A stretch of 64,000 nt of DNA from Anaspis maculata (taxonomy: Eukaryota > Arthropoda > Insecta > Coleoptera > Scraptiidae): contig OX421962.1 in the NCBI GenBank assembly GCA_949128115.1, forward strand, positions 74,736,735 to 74,800,734, written 5' to 3'. A model generated the notes under the pieces. The model searched no databases. It was not told the origin of the DNA and saw only the letters and a list, made by a program, of their open reading frames with translations. The position numbers were made by a program, and so were the translations under genes. Shown here in pieces: positions 12,242 through 22,696 of this stretch; positions within the stretch are counted from its first letter, which is position 1, and each line of letters opens with the position of its first letter.

Positions 12242-12669
12242 GGGGTCTCGCACTGCCACTTTCACACACCGAGGACGCCACAACCGTTGGGGGCAAATTC
12301 GACAATTTTGACGGCGTTGACGCTTCAGCGACCGACGTCCGTCATTTTATGTCTTGATTTGAAATTTGGATAACCTCTGTTTCTTGCTTGACGTCTCCAG
12401 TCACTGTCAGTTACTGGTCAAACTACTCAAACTCCCATGCTTTTCCCGTCGTTACGGCCGTTTCATCGAAGTAGGCGCCCCCTACAGTAGTGGCGACTTC
12501 ACGTTGAGTTTTTCAATTGCAAGGCCCCATTGAGAAAAAATGTTTTTTGAGAAAATGGGGGATTACGGAACTTCCATCAATTTGGCACTGTTTGATGTGT
12601 CACACATCTTACAGTGCTTATATTTTTTCCATGTTTTTGAAAAACATTAAGAAGGTATCCTTAAAACTG
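12242..12669. other. no gene seen
   Basis: Somewhat GC-richer spacer; no recognised coding or RNA feature. Confidence 0.35.
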
Positions 12670-12671
12670 TA

Positions 12672-13227
12672 TAGGGACCGTGCACGGAGGCGGGGCTAAG
12701 CAGTTTGTGACTGGCAGCGATCAGGGTGGCCGACTAGGGAACCTCTTAGCAGCCATTCGTTTGGCAGCATGACGGCTGTTAGCTGCTTGAGGTTAAGTCA
12801 AATGCCAAATGCCGTCAACGCCAAATGCTTTGGCATGAAGTGTTGCTGCCTTCGTTTCCTCTTTAACGTTCCACAACGAATTTAATGTTGCAAAATGCAA
12901 TTTTCCTGCCCTTTTCCATCACCCCTGTACTAAACACAATGTCCCACTTCACTTCCGAGAACCCTGTTTTTGAAACGATATCCATTTTTGAGCAAGGTTC
13001 TCAAATGCGAATGTTCCCAAAGAAATTCGATGACATTGTCAAGTCTGAATTGTTGGCGGTTGTGTTGGATTTAGGCAGGCAACAATTCAAACTGACACAT
13101 TTTTTTCAAAAAGTCGCACCTGGGAATGCAGCGTTCTTTATTCAAATCGCTGTCGCTGTCAAAGGAGCATAATTATTGTCAATTGCGCTCACTACGCTGC
13201 GCCACATGGCATCATACACGGTCCCTA
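12672..13227. mobile_element. 556-bp TIR element with TAGGGACCGTG ends
   Basis: Ends read TAGGGACCGTGCA on the left and TGTATGATGCC... in reverse complement on the right, sharing TAGGGACCGTG, and are bordered by TA on both sides, which may be a 2-bp target duplication. It encloses an open frame at 12885-13172 (95 residues, TTG start) of unknown kind. The first bases resemble hAT termini, but the flanking 8 bp do not match, so I do not assign it to hAT. Confidence 0.55.
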
Positions 13228-13327
13228 TAAATGAGAATTTCCTCAGATCACTTTAACAAAGTTAGCAATTTAAATTCGAAAATTGACGCTTCTCAAAAGT
13301 GTTTCGATTCTATTGTCCGCCACTGCA

Positions 13328-13800
13328 TCTAAATAATAATAACAATAACAATAGGCTTTATTGTCCAATAACAAAAGAAAATGTCATACAAGGAGTAAGA
13401 CAGTGATTTGAATAAATAAGTACTTAACATATCAAAATGAGTACACAAACATTGCACACAAATAAAAACAAAGTACAACACACAAAAAAAAACAAGGAAC
13501 AAAGCGTAACATCCTAAGACGGATCTAGGCAACCTGGAGGGCTCGCATAAGAACGCTTAACATAGAGAAGCTCAATCTCATCTTTTGATAGACGTCGTTA
13601 AAGGACATGAACATAACATAAACCGAAGATCTGACGATCGCATTCGCCGTGGCTGCAGCAGGGAGCCGTGAAAATCCGCAGCCTCTAGAACTCGACCGCG
13701 GAACCAATGTAGAATATTCTCCTGGGAGCTCACTGCAGTCAGTTGTTCCGTTAAAAAGCTTATGAAGATAGACAAGAGACGCACGATATCCATACCTCCG
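13328..13800 (-). pseudogene. non-LTR retrotransposon 3' relic
   Basis: On the minus strand, broken frames read YLHKLFNGTTDCSELPG, then LVPRSSSR, then VRSSVYVMFMSFNDVYQ. Together these have the layout of the C-terminal tail of insect jockey/CR1-type polyproteins (a leucine-rich stretch, a P-x-R-x-x-R region, then an N-P-I-x-R-x-x-x-x-Y/F-N type block). The plus strand at 13333-13365 is AATAATAATAACAATAAC followed by GGCTTTATTGTCC, which on the minus strand is the 3' end with a short TTATTG-type tail. At least two frameshifts make it non-functional. The assignment rests on pattern memory, not on a search. Confidence 0.6.
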
Positions 13801-14478
13801 AGACTCAGGCGAATTTACGCCAAACTCAGAAGCTCACCCAACAGAAGGTGATCGTCAAAACCTTGGTCCGGGAAGATACCAATGCCAGCTGAAATACAGA
13901 GGTACTTCATGAACTTATACTCTCGACACTATGTGTCTCTTGTAGATAGGCGCCCTATACGAGACTCGCATATTTCAGCCTCGATCGAACGAAGGTAGAG
14001 TAGAGGTAGAGGGACTTGAGGCAGTCGATAATTGCGATAGATCCAGGGCCGGCTTAAGGGTGTGGAGAGCGAGGCGACTGCCTCGGCCGCCCAACTTTGG
14101 GAGGGCGCCTGCCTAAGCACCCTTATCTCTCTATTATCTTGAACAAATTTCGCCTGTTTTCACCTGCGACGGTTTTCCACTCACAGTTTGTGCAATTCTC
14201 AATTATTGTAAATATTATTGTTATCATCTTAAAAAAAAATCGCTTGAGATACTATTTGGGCGCATTACAAAACTTCGCTTTGCCGACTGGCAAATTTTGT
14301 CGATGTGTGGTGCGAACGATATTTCATCGTATGCCATGGTCAATGCGGTCAAGGGCTTTGGGAAGGTCTGTGAAAATCGCGTCGACTGTGAACTACTATT
14401 CATGGACGAGCAAAAGGTACTGCACGAAACATGCCAAGTTGGCAAATGGTACTTTCTTCCCGGGAAGAAACCACGCTA
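13801..14478. other. no gene seen; possible hAT end at 14044
   Basis: Mostly unrecognised. At about 14044 the sequence CAGGGCCGGCTTAAGG resembles a hAT transposon terminus, but I find no partner end. The 153-residue open frame at 14097-14558 runs into a SINE and is not a gene. Confidence 0.3.
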
Positions 14479-14700
14479 ACCCAGTCGGTAGCACGGTGAT
14501 TTTGGCCTCGCTTTCAAAGGCGAAGGTCCCGGGTTCAAATCCACACTGGGCCAGATGAACTTTTTCACGCGTTCCTTAGTACTGGGCCATCTACTATCGT
14601 GCATCAGTGATGCCCGGAAAAAGGGATGAAACGAGAAAGCCACGAAACAAGACCCTCCAGTACTTCGTTGTTATCGTCATTGTTATCGTTACTGAAAAAC
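14479..14700 (+). repeat. tRNA-derived SINE
   Basis: A tRNA-like head at 14480-14556 has an A-box-like CCCAGTCGGTAGC and a near-perfect B box GGTTCAAATCC. The acceptor ends AACCCAG and CTGGGCC pair imperfectly, and the D arm is short. It continues into a tRNA-unrelated body and ends in a repeated GTTATCGTCATTGTTATC-type tail near 14670-14690. These are marks of a short interspersed element transcribed by RNA polymerase III and moved by a partner non-LTR element. It is not a functional tRNA: two acceptor pairs are missing and the anticodon stem is mismatched. Confidence 0.65.
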
Positions 14701-14886
14701 CTCCATGAAAAAAACCTGCTTATAACCAAGTAGTTGATGCAGCGCAAAAAAAATCCATGCTCTCTATCACAGACGGCATGGTCAATATCGGATTCGTAAA
14801 TCAAAAACCTTGTCAAAATTAGATAGAAGACAGATTGGTGTATAATTCTCAATGTATAAATGTGTCGCCTTTTCTATGTGTAGGAG
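14701..14886. other. spacer ending in the target site of a hAT-type element
   Basis: Short spacer. Its last eight bases, TGTAGGAG (14879-14886), are the left copy of a target duplication. Confidence 0.5.
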
Positions 14887-15247
14887 CAGCGGCGGCACCA
14901 GCATTTCTCGAACGGGTGGGCACAAAAAGGCACACTATTTAGGTAGGTGGGCACTCATCTATTTAGTTATACGTTTAACCTCCCATCCTCCAAACAACTT
15001 TTTTTAGATAAAAAAACAGTCAAGCGAAGCGCAAAAAAGTTGAGGAAAAAAACAACGGGATACATTCTTATTTTAGGTTGTTTTCATTAGTATCTACTTA
15101 GTTATGCAATTTATATGTATAGTGTGGTTTTTTCATTTCAACATTTTCCGAGACATTTTCTGAGTAATCGGATGGGCACGCGGGTGGGCACCTATGATTT
15201 TAGGGGAGGCACGTGCCCACCCTGGCCACCCCCTGGCGCCGTCACTG
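14887..15247. mobile_element. 361-bp hAT-type MITE
   Basis: Starts CAGCGGCGGCACCAG and ends with the reverse complement of CAGTGACGGCGCCAG. TGTAGGAG is present at 14879-14886 and again at 15248-15255, a perfect 8-bp target duplication. CAG...CTG ends plus an 8-bp duplication are typical of the hAT superfamily. Inside, GGTGGGCAC recurs near both ends. No transposase, so non-autonomous. Confidence 0.9.
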
Positions 15248-15319
15248 TGTAGGAGTAGCACGACTCCTTTCCCACGAGTCCAGTGGAATGGAGCTTCTTA
15301 GAATACCAGAAACATTCAA

Positions 15320-15980
15320 GCAGGCTGTCAAAGGTCATTTTCGTGTTGAGAAACTCAAAATCACTAGTGACGCCGAATTATTTGGTAATGGTGTATCACT
15401 CGTTGTTCCATTCGGTCATATCATATGCCATTTTGCTGTGGGGCCTCTCCCCACATGCCGGAGACATTTTAATCTTATAATAGAAAAGAGCGATCCGCGA
15501 CATGGAGGGCGCTGGGTGTAGGGTATCTTGTAGGCCACTTTTTGCCAAATTCAAAATTTGAACTTGGGTAAGTCAATTTATTTCAGAGTGTTTGAATTAC
15601 GCCAGGGAATCGAATGTATGGCTGAAGAATAAGGTGAAGGTCTATGACACGAGAAATGAAGAGATACAGCTTCCATATTACAGGTTCGAAAAGACTCTCC
15701 ACTGCTTTAAGTTTGCCTCTTTCAGACTCTTCGACTTGCTGTCTGGGTCGTGGAACTGGAAGGCACTCAGCTTAAGGTGCTTTAGACATAGGGTGAAGGG
15801 TTTCCTCGAGGAGAATGGCTTTCACTCTGTTGAAGAGTTTAATTAAGGGTTTCCTCGAGGAGAATCCATTTTTACTCTGTTGAAAAGTTTAAAAGTCTGC
15901 TATGAAAACCTTTGTGGAATAACCATCCACCCTTTTTCTTTATTCTTTGCCTTTTTGATTCTTTTGTTCAAATAAAAATG
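15320..15980 (+). pseudogene. non-LTR retrotransposon reverse-transcriptase C-terminal relic
   Basis: One frame reads KVIFVLRNSKSLVTPNYL, then YHSLFHSVISYAILLWG, SPHAGDILIL, two stops, CRPLFAKFKI, a stop, and VYDTRNEEIQLPYYRFEKTL, ending at 15846. This is the region after the catalytic reverse transcriptase in common insect jockey-like elements. Stops at 15478-15483 and near 15560 kill it, though no frameshift is needed. Its 3' end shows a tandem duplication of about 50 bp (GGGTTTCCTCGAGGAGAAT at about 15797 and 15847) and an AATAAA at 15971-15976 that may be its polyadenylation signal. Confidence 0.85.
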
Positions 15981-16149
15981 TTTTGTTGTATATTTTAAAA
16001 ATATATGTGTTTGACGTGTCTCATAATAATTTTATCATGTTTGTGTTGTACCTTTAACAGTGTCAAGATATAAAATACCTTAATTATTGTAAGGTCTCTG
16101 TGAACACTTGGATAATAAACCAAACTAAATTGAACTGAACTGAACATAA

Positions 16150-16240
16150 GAAAGAGAGCTGGATCAGAACACAGGCGCGTCGCGCAGTCCTTGACGATAG
16201 AGGCAGAAATTCCGTCAGGCCCCGCTGCAATGGGCACGGC
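16150..16240 (-). pseudogene. fragment of a non-LTR reverse transcriptase
   Basis: The minus strand reads AAGPDGISASIVKDCATRL. This is the conserved block at the start of jockey-type reverse transcriptases (the family form is A-x-G-P-D-G-I-P-x-x-x-L/I-K-x-C). The similarity stops after about 30 codons on both sides. The plus-strand AACTGAACTGAAC run just left (about 16128-16143) looks like the simple 3' tail of another retroelement. Only a scrap remains. Confidence 0.6.
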
Positions 16241-16245
16241 ATGAA

Positions 16246-17970
16246 CCTATAACAACTGTTACGTATAGCTGTCAGCCAATAATCGGTGGGGTGCACGGCT
16301 CTTCCGCCAATTGTGCAGGTGTGTGTCTCATTCGCGCGTCGCGGTCTCTAGCGAGTTTCATGGCGATATAATGAAAGTGGTAATAGCCTTACCCTAAGTA
16401 GCTGTGACATAATGGTACTCAGGTAAGAAAGAGAATATTCACCGCTCCGGTTCAAAGAAAAATTCATTTAGGTATGCAGTCTCTCATTGCCTTTCTTGGC
16501 AATGAGTACGTACACTGAGGACCCCATCCCAGGTTCAAGCTCTGTTGTTTCACGTTTCATCGACATCAAACGAATTTACACACACTCCAAATAACCTCAC
16601 AATATAAGTTATACTTCATTAATAAGCGACAGGTTTGGTCTAGACTAGACCACAGACCACAGCGACTTCCATCTTCCTTCTTAACTTCATCGGTGGAGAT
16701 CCACAAGTCCGCAACAACAGGAGGAGGCATGAAATTCAGGAAAAATACAGTAAGTATAGATTATGTGCTTGCCTTTGAAATAATAAAGTGCGGTACTTTT
16801 GGAACACCTGGTCTACAAAGAACAAGAAGCATAAAAGCACCTCACCCGGTTTCAAACTCAAACGCCAAACCCCAGTAAGAACATTCCGATCCCACCTGAG
16901 TTCCTTGGCATAAAACTCTATCCATTGTCCTCTGTGAAATTTGAATTGAATTATCAATCGATAACCAAATAAAATGCACCGGGTCGATCGAATCGTAAAA
17001 ACACAAAGGGCGTATCGGTGGTGTTAAATTGTGATGCATCTGATAAGAGGAGTGGAACGCTGCTGCTAAAAGCCACGGGGGCGCCAGACGTCTGGCGGTG
17101 TGGACATGATTGTTACAAAGCATTCCAAACATTAGCACCCCGTCCAATCCTCGTATGACGTCCACGCTCTGGGGCCCTCATAGCCTCTATCTGCCCCGCG
17201 ACATTAGAGATTTCTAATGCCCATTAACACGACTTTTGACCGCAGCACCGCACCACAATGGCGCTTGTTATACGGAACAACGGGTTGAATTTTAAATTAT
17301 CTCTTGTATTGTGGGCTCACTGTTGTCTCTGTATAATTCGCCCATAAATTTTACTACTACTCAGCAAAGTTTTATTTCCGGTACCTACACGTAACCGCGA
17401 TAAAATAGTTGAACGTAAATTTGATTTTTTATCAGCCCTAATACCTACGTTTTGATTACCTTTTTTCATGCCGTGTACGTGCGACAGATTAAAAATATCC
17501 AGGGAACTAACGGAGTCAATTTGCATCGGGTATTTTTCTTTTTCTCTGATCCATCGGTGTTTTTGTCGACAACTAAGCTGCTGGCGCTAGTAAGAACTGG
17601 GCAACCTGTAACGATGCTCCTGCTCCCAATAATTATCACTGAACGTGCTATTTGAGTGATATCCATGCTCGTATCCATGTTTTAAACGAACAAACGGACA
17701 ACGGGCAATACAGCTGATCAGATATTCTTTCGCATGTAAGTATGTAAGTGACAAAACTTCGATGGACCTTTTTATAAGTTAATTTTTTAGGCGCTTTGGC
17801 TCAGCGCTGCATACTCTAAGGATTGCTTGCATATCCAGGCAAGACCAACAAATAAAAAAGGAGGGTTCCAAATCGCAGATTCACGTTACCCACGACATTC
17901 GGATTTTGACGAAAAAATGATATGTGACACACATCCTAATCATATTATTGGCACTTGAATAATTTTGATA
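16246..17970. other. no gene seen
   Basis: About 1.7 kb that looks like ordinary single-copy DNA by eye: no inverted or tandem repeats of note and only short frames on both strands. I could not find splice-joined exons with a recognisable product. Confidence 0.35.
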
Positions 17971-18979
17971 TAAACTGCGCAACAAATATGTTGTCGCGAG
18001 GGAAAAATTGGTCCGAGTTTGGATCACAATAACTTTTGAGTGACAGAAACCATTTCGATTCTGTTTTGACGGTTTGCGAGCTCAGTCTTTCCGTTATTCA
18101 CCTTCAGGAGGTGAAGATCAGGAAGCTCCATGTGAAATATCTACAGGGTGAAATGTAAAACAGTACAAAATTTTAGTAAATTCAACGGCCCCCCATTTTC
18201 AAAATAATTTTTTTCCCTAAATTCTAATGAAAATTTTTGAAATCGGGAGTCTGGTTCTGACTTCATGATTTTTTTCTTTTGAAGGATGCTGATTTATCCT
18301 ATGGCTACAAAGAAGACTATGTTACTCTGATGATAGGAGGTTGCAATTCACGAATATTGTTGCCTTAATGGTTATCAGCAAATTAACTCGCAGACCATCT
18401 GGAATACCTTGATCAAGGCTTCAAAAAGGGGGCCCATTCAAAATGGGCGACACACGTGTTTCCCTTAAAAACTGGATTTGATCAGATTTTCACAATTGAA
18501 ACGAGCTTTCTTCGTGATTTTGACCTCCTGAACTTGATGCTGGTGGTCAATTTCAGTTTTGATTATGACAGGCTCCCTATAGGCTAACATAGTCTTCCTT
18601 GTAGCGATAGGATAAGTCAGCATCTTCCAAGAGAAAAAAATCATCAAGTCAGAGCCAGAGTTCCGATTCCAAAAATTTCAAAAATGGGCGCCAGCCAAAA
18701 CATCACGCTTCATGATCTTTTCATTTACATTTGAGGAAAAAATAATTCTGAAAACAGGGGTCCGTTGAATTTGCTAAAATTTTGCACTGTTTTACATTTC
18801 ACCCTGTAGATATCTTACATGAAGCTTCCTGATCTCCATTTCCTGAAGGTGAATAGCGGAAAGACTGATCCAACTAACCGTCAAAACGAAATTGCAATGG
18901 TTCATCTCATTCAAAAGTTATTGTGGTCCAAAGTCGGATTAATTTTTCCCTTGCGACCACATATTTGTTGCGCAGTTTA
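17971..18979. mobile_element. 1-kb palindromic element, TAAACTGCGCAAC ends
   Basis: Left end TAAACTGCGCAACAAATATG is matched in reverse complement at 18955-18979. The arms pair over about 400 bp each, including ACAGGGTGAAATGTAAAACA near 18146 and its complement near 18790. The middle (about 18380-18570) is unpaired. No coding capacity, and no clear target duplication. Confidence 0.8.
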
Positions 18980-19299
18980 GATTGAGGTAGATTTCGAACA
19001 CCTTGACATTCTAGAGCTGTTGATTTTGAATTCTGCATTTTACTTCATTGATTGAATAGTTTGGGAAAGTTAATACATAGCTATTTTCATTTCAGAACAT
19101 ATGCGAGCTTGTTGCCAGTTCCTGCCAAATGAACCGCCGACCATCGACAGAAATATGTTAATTATCATAGCTGAAGCTAAGTACTCTGTATTACCAATAA
19201 AATTATTCAGGTATATAATACTATGTAAATCTATGGAATTGGTTAAATTTCTCATCCTTTTTCCTTTGGATTCAACTAGAAAATGTAGTAATGGAGTGA
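18980..19299. other. no gene seen
   Basis: Short spacer before the 21-bp-periodic elements. Confidence 0.35.
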
Positions 19300-20000
19300 C
19301 TACACCATTTCCAACTGTATTTGCGATAATATCAAATGTATTTCAGATTAGCGATATGTATTTGAGAAAACACCAATTGTATTTTGAATATGAGAAATGT
19401 AGTTTAGAATTTACCAAATGTATTTTAAATATGAGAAATGTAGTTTAGTAATTGCCAAATGTATTTTAGATTTGAGAAATGTAGTTTAGAACATGCTAGT
19501 TGTATAATTGAATATTCAAATGTAGTTGAGAAAGTACCAAATGAATTTTAGAATAAGGATATGTAGTTTAGAAAACGTGAATTGTAAGTGAGAAACCGCC
19601 AATTGTAGTTGAGAATTTGAAGTTCGTTTTCCTCAACAACGTTTGCTTTTTCATCACTGTTCTACCCTAAAAAAAATATCCGAATCTGAAATACATTTCA
19701 TAATATCTCAAATACATCTCATCTTATCGTAAATACATCTAACGTTTTCGAAAATACAATTGGCAACTTTCCATCAAACTTCGTGGATCTGGAATGCATT
19801 TAATTTTTTCTAAAATACATTTGGTAATATCTCGAATACATTTCGTTAATCTTAAATACATTTCTTATTTTCTAAAGTACATTTGAAGTTTTCTAAAATG
19901 CATTGGCCATTTCTCAAATACATTTGGTTAATCTTAAATACATTTCATATTCTCTAAAATACATCTGAAGTTTTCTAAACTACAACTGGAAAAGGTGTAG
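19300..20000 (+). mobile_element. 21-bp-periodic fold-back element (B), complete
   Basis: Starts CTACACCATTTCCAACTGTA and ends TACAACTGGAAAAGGTGTAG, 701 bp. The left half is a run of alternating 20/21-bp units of the form ATGTAGTTTAGAAxxTGCCAA and ATGTATTTTAGATxTGAGAA, about 13 copies. After a short non-repeated middle (TTTCCTCAACAACGTTTGCT, about 19630) the right half carries the complementary units (AATACATTTGG, CTAAACTAC). Non-coding. Confidence 0.88.
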
Positions 20001-20016
20001 ATTACCTGAATCTTCA

Positions 20017-20495
20017 CTACACCATTTCCAACTGTATTTGCGATAATATCAAATGTATTTCAGATTAGCGATATGTATTTGAGAAAACACCAATTGTATT
20101 TTGAATATGAGAAATGTAGTTTAGAATTTGCCAAATGTATTTTAATGATAAGAAATGTAGTCTAGAAATTGCCAAATGTATTTTAGATTTGAGAAATGTA
20201 GTTTAGAATATGCCAGTTGTATAATTGAATATTCAAATGTAGTTGAGAAAGTACCAAATGAATTTTAGAATAAGGATATGTAGTTCAGAAAACGTGAATT
20301 GTAAGTGAGAAACCGCCAATTGTAGTTGAGAATTTGGAGTTCGTTTTCCTCAACAACGTTTGCTTTTTCATCGCTGTTCTACCCTAAAACAAAATATCTG
20401 AATCTGAAATACATTTCATAATATCTCAAATACATCTCATCTTATCGTAAATACATCTAACGTTTTCGAAAATACAATTGGCAATTTCTCCATTG
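20017..20495 (+). mobile_element. 21-bp-periodic fold-back element, left part only
   Basis: A near-identical direct copy of the left two thirds of the element at 19300-20000, starting CTACACCATTTCCAACTG. It stops after the shared ATACAATTGGCAATTTCTCC, where the other copies continue into their right arm. Only 12 bp separate it from the next element, so the truncation may come from recombination between neighbours. Confidence 0.8.
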
Positions 20496-20507
20496 AAATG
20501 TAGATAT

Positions 20508-21343
20508 CTACACCTTTTCCAGCTGTAGTTTAGAAAACTTCAGATGTATTTGAGAAAATATGAAATGTATTTAAGATTAACCAAATGTAGTTCAGAAATC
20601 GCCAATGCATTTTAGAAAACTTTAGATGTACTTTAGAAAATATGAAATGTATTTTAGATTAACGAAATGTATTCGAGATATTACCAAATGTATTTTAGAA
20701 AAAATTAAATGCATTCCAGATCCACGAAGTTCAATGGAGAAATTGCCAAATGTATTTTCGAAAACGTTAGATGTATTTACGATAAGATGAGATGTATTTG
20801 AGATATTATGAAATGTATTTCAGATTCAGATATTTTGTTTTAGGGTAGAACAGCGATGAAAAAGCAAACGTTGTTGAGGAAAACGAACTCCAAATTCTCA
20901 ACTACAATTGGCGGTTTCTCACTTACAATTCACGTTTTCTGAACTACAAATCCTTATTCTAAAATTCATTTGGTACTTTCTAAACTACATTTGAATATTC
21001 AATTATACAACTGGCATATTCTAAACTACATTTCCCAAATCTAAAATACATTTGGCAATTTCTAAACTACATTTCTCATAATTAAAATACATTTGGCAAA
21101 TTCTAAACTACATTTCTCATATTCAAAATACAATTGGTGTTTTCTCAAATACGGGGTGTTTATAAGAAACTGTGATCGCGGCAGGCATGGGTCGGGCCGA
21201 AAAACGCAGTAACAGGCGTAATTGTAGTGATCGAAAGCGGATTCCAAAGGTGATGCGATCACAAACGTTTATAAACACCCGGTACTTATCGCTAATCTGA
21301 AATACATTTGATATTATCGCAAATACAATTGGAAATGGTGTAG
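20508..21343 (-). mobile_element. 21-bp-periodic fold-back element (C), complete but interrupted
   Basis: Reverse-oriented copy of the element at 19300-20000: starts CTACACCTTTTCCAGCTGTA and ends with the complement of CTACACCATTTCC. Length is 836 bp. Without the 130-bp insertion at 21153-21282 and its 3-bp duplication it is 703 bp, against 701 bp for the full copy. Together with the partial copy it makes an inverted pair of about 1.3 kb. Confidence 0.88.
21153..21282. mobile_element. 130-bp TIR element, copy 2
   Basis: Same 130-bp unit as at 2245-2374, in the opposite orientation, ends GGGGTGTTTATAA and the complement of CGGGTGTTTATAA. TAC occurs at 21150-21152 and 21283-21285. The sister copies of the host element nearby read CAAATACATATCGC (complement) across this point with a single TAC, so the insertion and its 3-bp target duplication are directly visible. 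Confidence 0.92.
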
Positions 21344-21553
21344 TTTGAAATTTTTAACTGGATTTTCAACTGTAAAATCTAGGAGTTCCACTCCAGTTAC
21401 TTTTTAATGAAATCACAGTTGAAAATGTTTTAGTGTGTAAACTTATTCATAAGCATCCTTCAGCAGTAAGACATAAAGGTTTTGATATTCTCTTCCTATA
21501 GTAGATGAAATCGAGAATGAAATCCAATCAGTAACTACTTATTGGGGCTAGTC
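21344..21553. other. spacer
   Basis: No recognised content. Confidence 0.3.
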
Positions 21554-21781
21554 CAGGGGCGGAGGAACCGGTGGGGCAAGGGGGGCCATGGCCTCCCCAA
21601 TCTTAGGCTTGGGGGGCCTGGCCTCTCTAATTTTCTTGATAAAGAATTTTTCTTTATGTCAAAAAAGACAGTCACGCTTCTTTTCAGAATTTTTTTTTAC
21701 CTGCGGCGCTTTTCGCTTCGCTCATACTTTTTTCCCTCTCAGTTGTGCCCTCTCAATAATTAGACACTTCCGCCGCCCCTG
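21554..21781. mobile_element. 228-bp hAT-like MITE
   Basis: CAGGGGCGGAGGAA at the left and the complement of CAGGGGCGGCGGAA at the right make a 14-bp TIR with one mismatch. The 8-bp flanks GGCTAGTC and GAATGGTC match only partly, as expected for an old insertion. No coding capacity. Confidence 0.65.
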
Positions 21782-21836
21782 GAATGGTCTATATGTACCC
21801 CTGAACTGGTTCACAAATGGTGCTAACACTCTTATA

Positions 21837-22566
21837 CAGGTGTCCCGGAATAACTGCTACAAGATTCACAGGGAGACAAATTGAAAAATAAGGGGACTTT
21901 TGTTGATAAACATAGCCTCGCAAATGTGCCTGCCTATAATAACGAAGATACAGGCCTTCAAGGTTGTAAAATTCAAGATTCCTCGGATGAAATGAAAATT
22001 TCAGGTGTTTAAGATTGATAAGTCACAATTTTTTTTGCTGAGAAACATAGTTTTTCAGAAAAAAAATTGGGGTCTGGAAAGTGGCGATTTCGAGATCTTT
22101 TCCAAATGTCCAATTTAGAAGAAAAAGTTCTCCTGCAAAATTTTGATTTTCCGAAATTTAAAACACAAATATCTCAAAAATGAAGCATCCAATAAAAATT
22201 TTGCATAAGTAACTTTTTCTCTGAATTGAACGTAAAATTCAAAAATTGGAACCATTTTCTGAAAAATCCAGGGGGTGAAAAATAGGAACAAAAGTACCCC
22301 CTATTATCTTTGTCCCTGAAAATGTTAAATGAAATGCGGTATTATTGTTCAATAGAGACCTGTTCCAGCATACTTTGGTTGCAATTTAAATAAAAATTGG
22401 TTGAACGGTTTAAAAGTTATCAAGAAAAAAAGTTGAAAGAAACAACTTTGAAGGATTTTTTACGTTGAACGTAAAAAGGGTTAACGTTGAAGTCGCCTTA
22501 TTTTTCAATTTTTTTATCTCCCTCTTCTATCTCAAGAATTTTGTTGCATCAATTTCGAGACACCTG
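21837..22566. mobile_element. Tc1/mariner-like MITE, CAGGTGTC family, copy 1
   Basis: Ends CAGGTGTCCCGGAA and the complement of CAGGTGTCTCGAAA, flanked by TA on both sides (inside TATA). A TA target duplication and CAG-starting TIRs fit the Tc1/mariner group. A relative with the same terminal bases is at 61947-62722. Interior words such as CAAATATCTCAAAAATGAAG recur in elements at 35.6-36.0 kb and 43.7 kb. Confidence 0.75.
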
Positions 22567-22696
22567 TATAATACCTATACGTTCAAAGTTGTGTTATAGG
22601 TACATCATTATTCTTATTCACAAGTATTTTTCCTACTCCCATTATCAGATTCATCAAATAAAGTATTTCTCCAGTCGAAAAATGTCAACTAATTAT

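Noticed and set aside
12672..13227. hAT assignment for the TAGGGACCGTG element
   Set aside because: The ends look hAT-like, but the 8-bp flanks differ and only TA is shared.
14480..14556. functional tRNA gene
   Set aside because: The acceptor stem has two unpaired positions, the D arm is shortened and the anticodon stem is mismatched. The body and tail are those of a SINE.
14097..14558. 153-codon plus-strand frame
   Set aside because: No domain, and its end lies in the tRNA-like head of a SINE.
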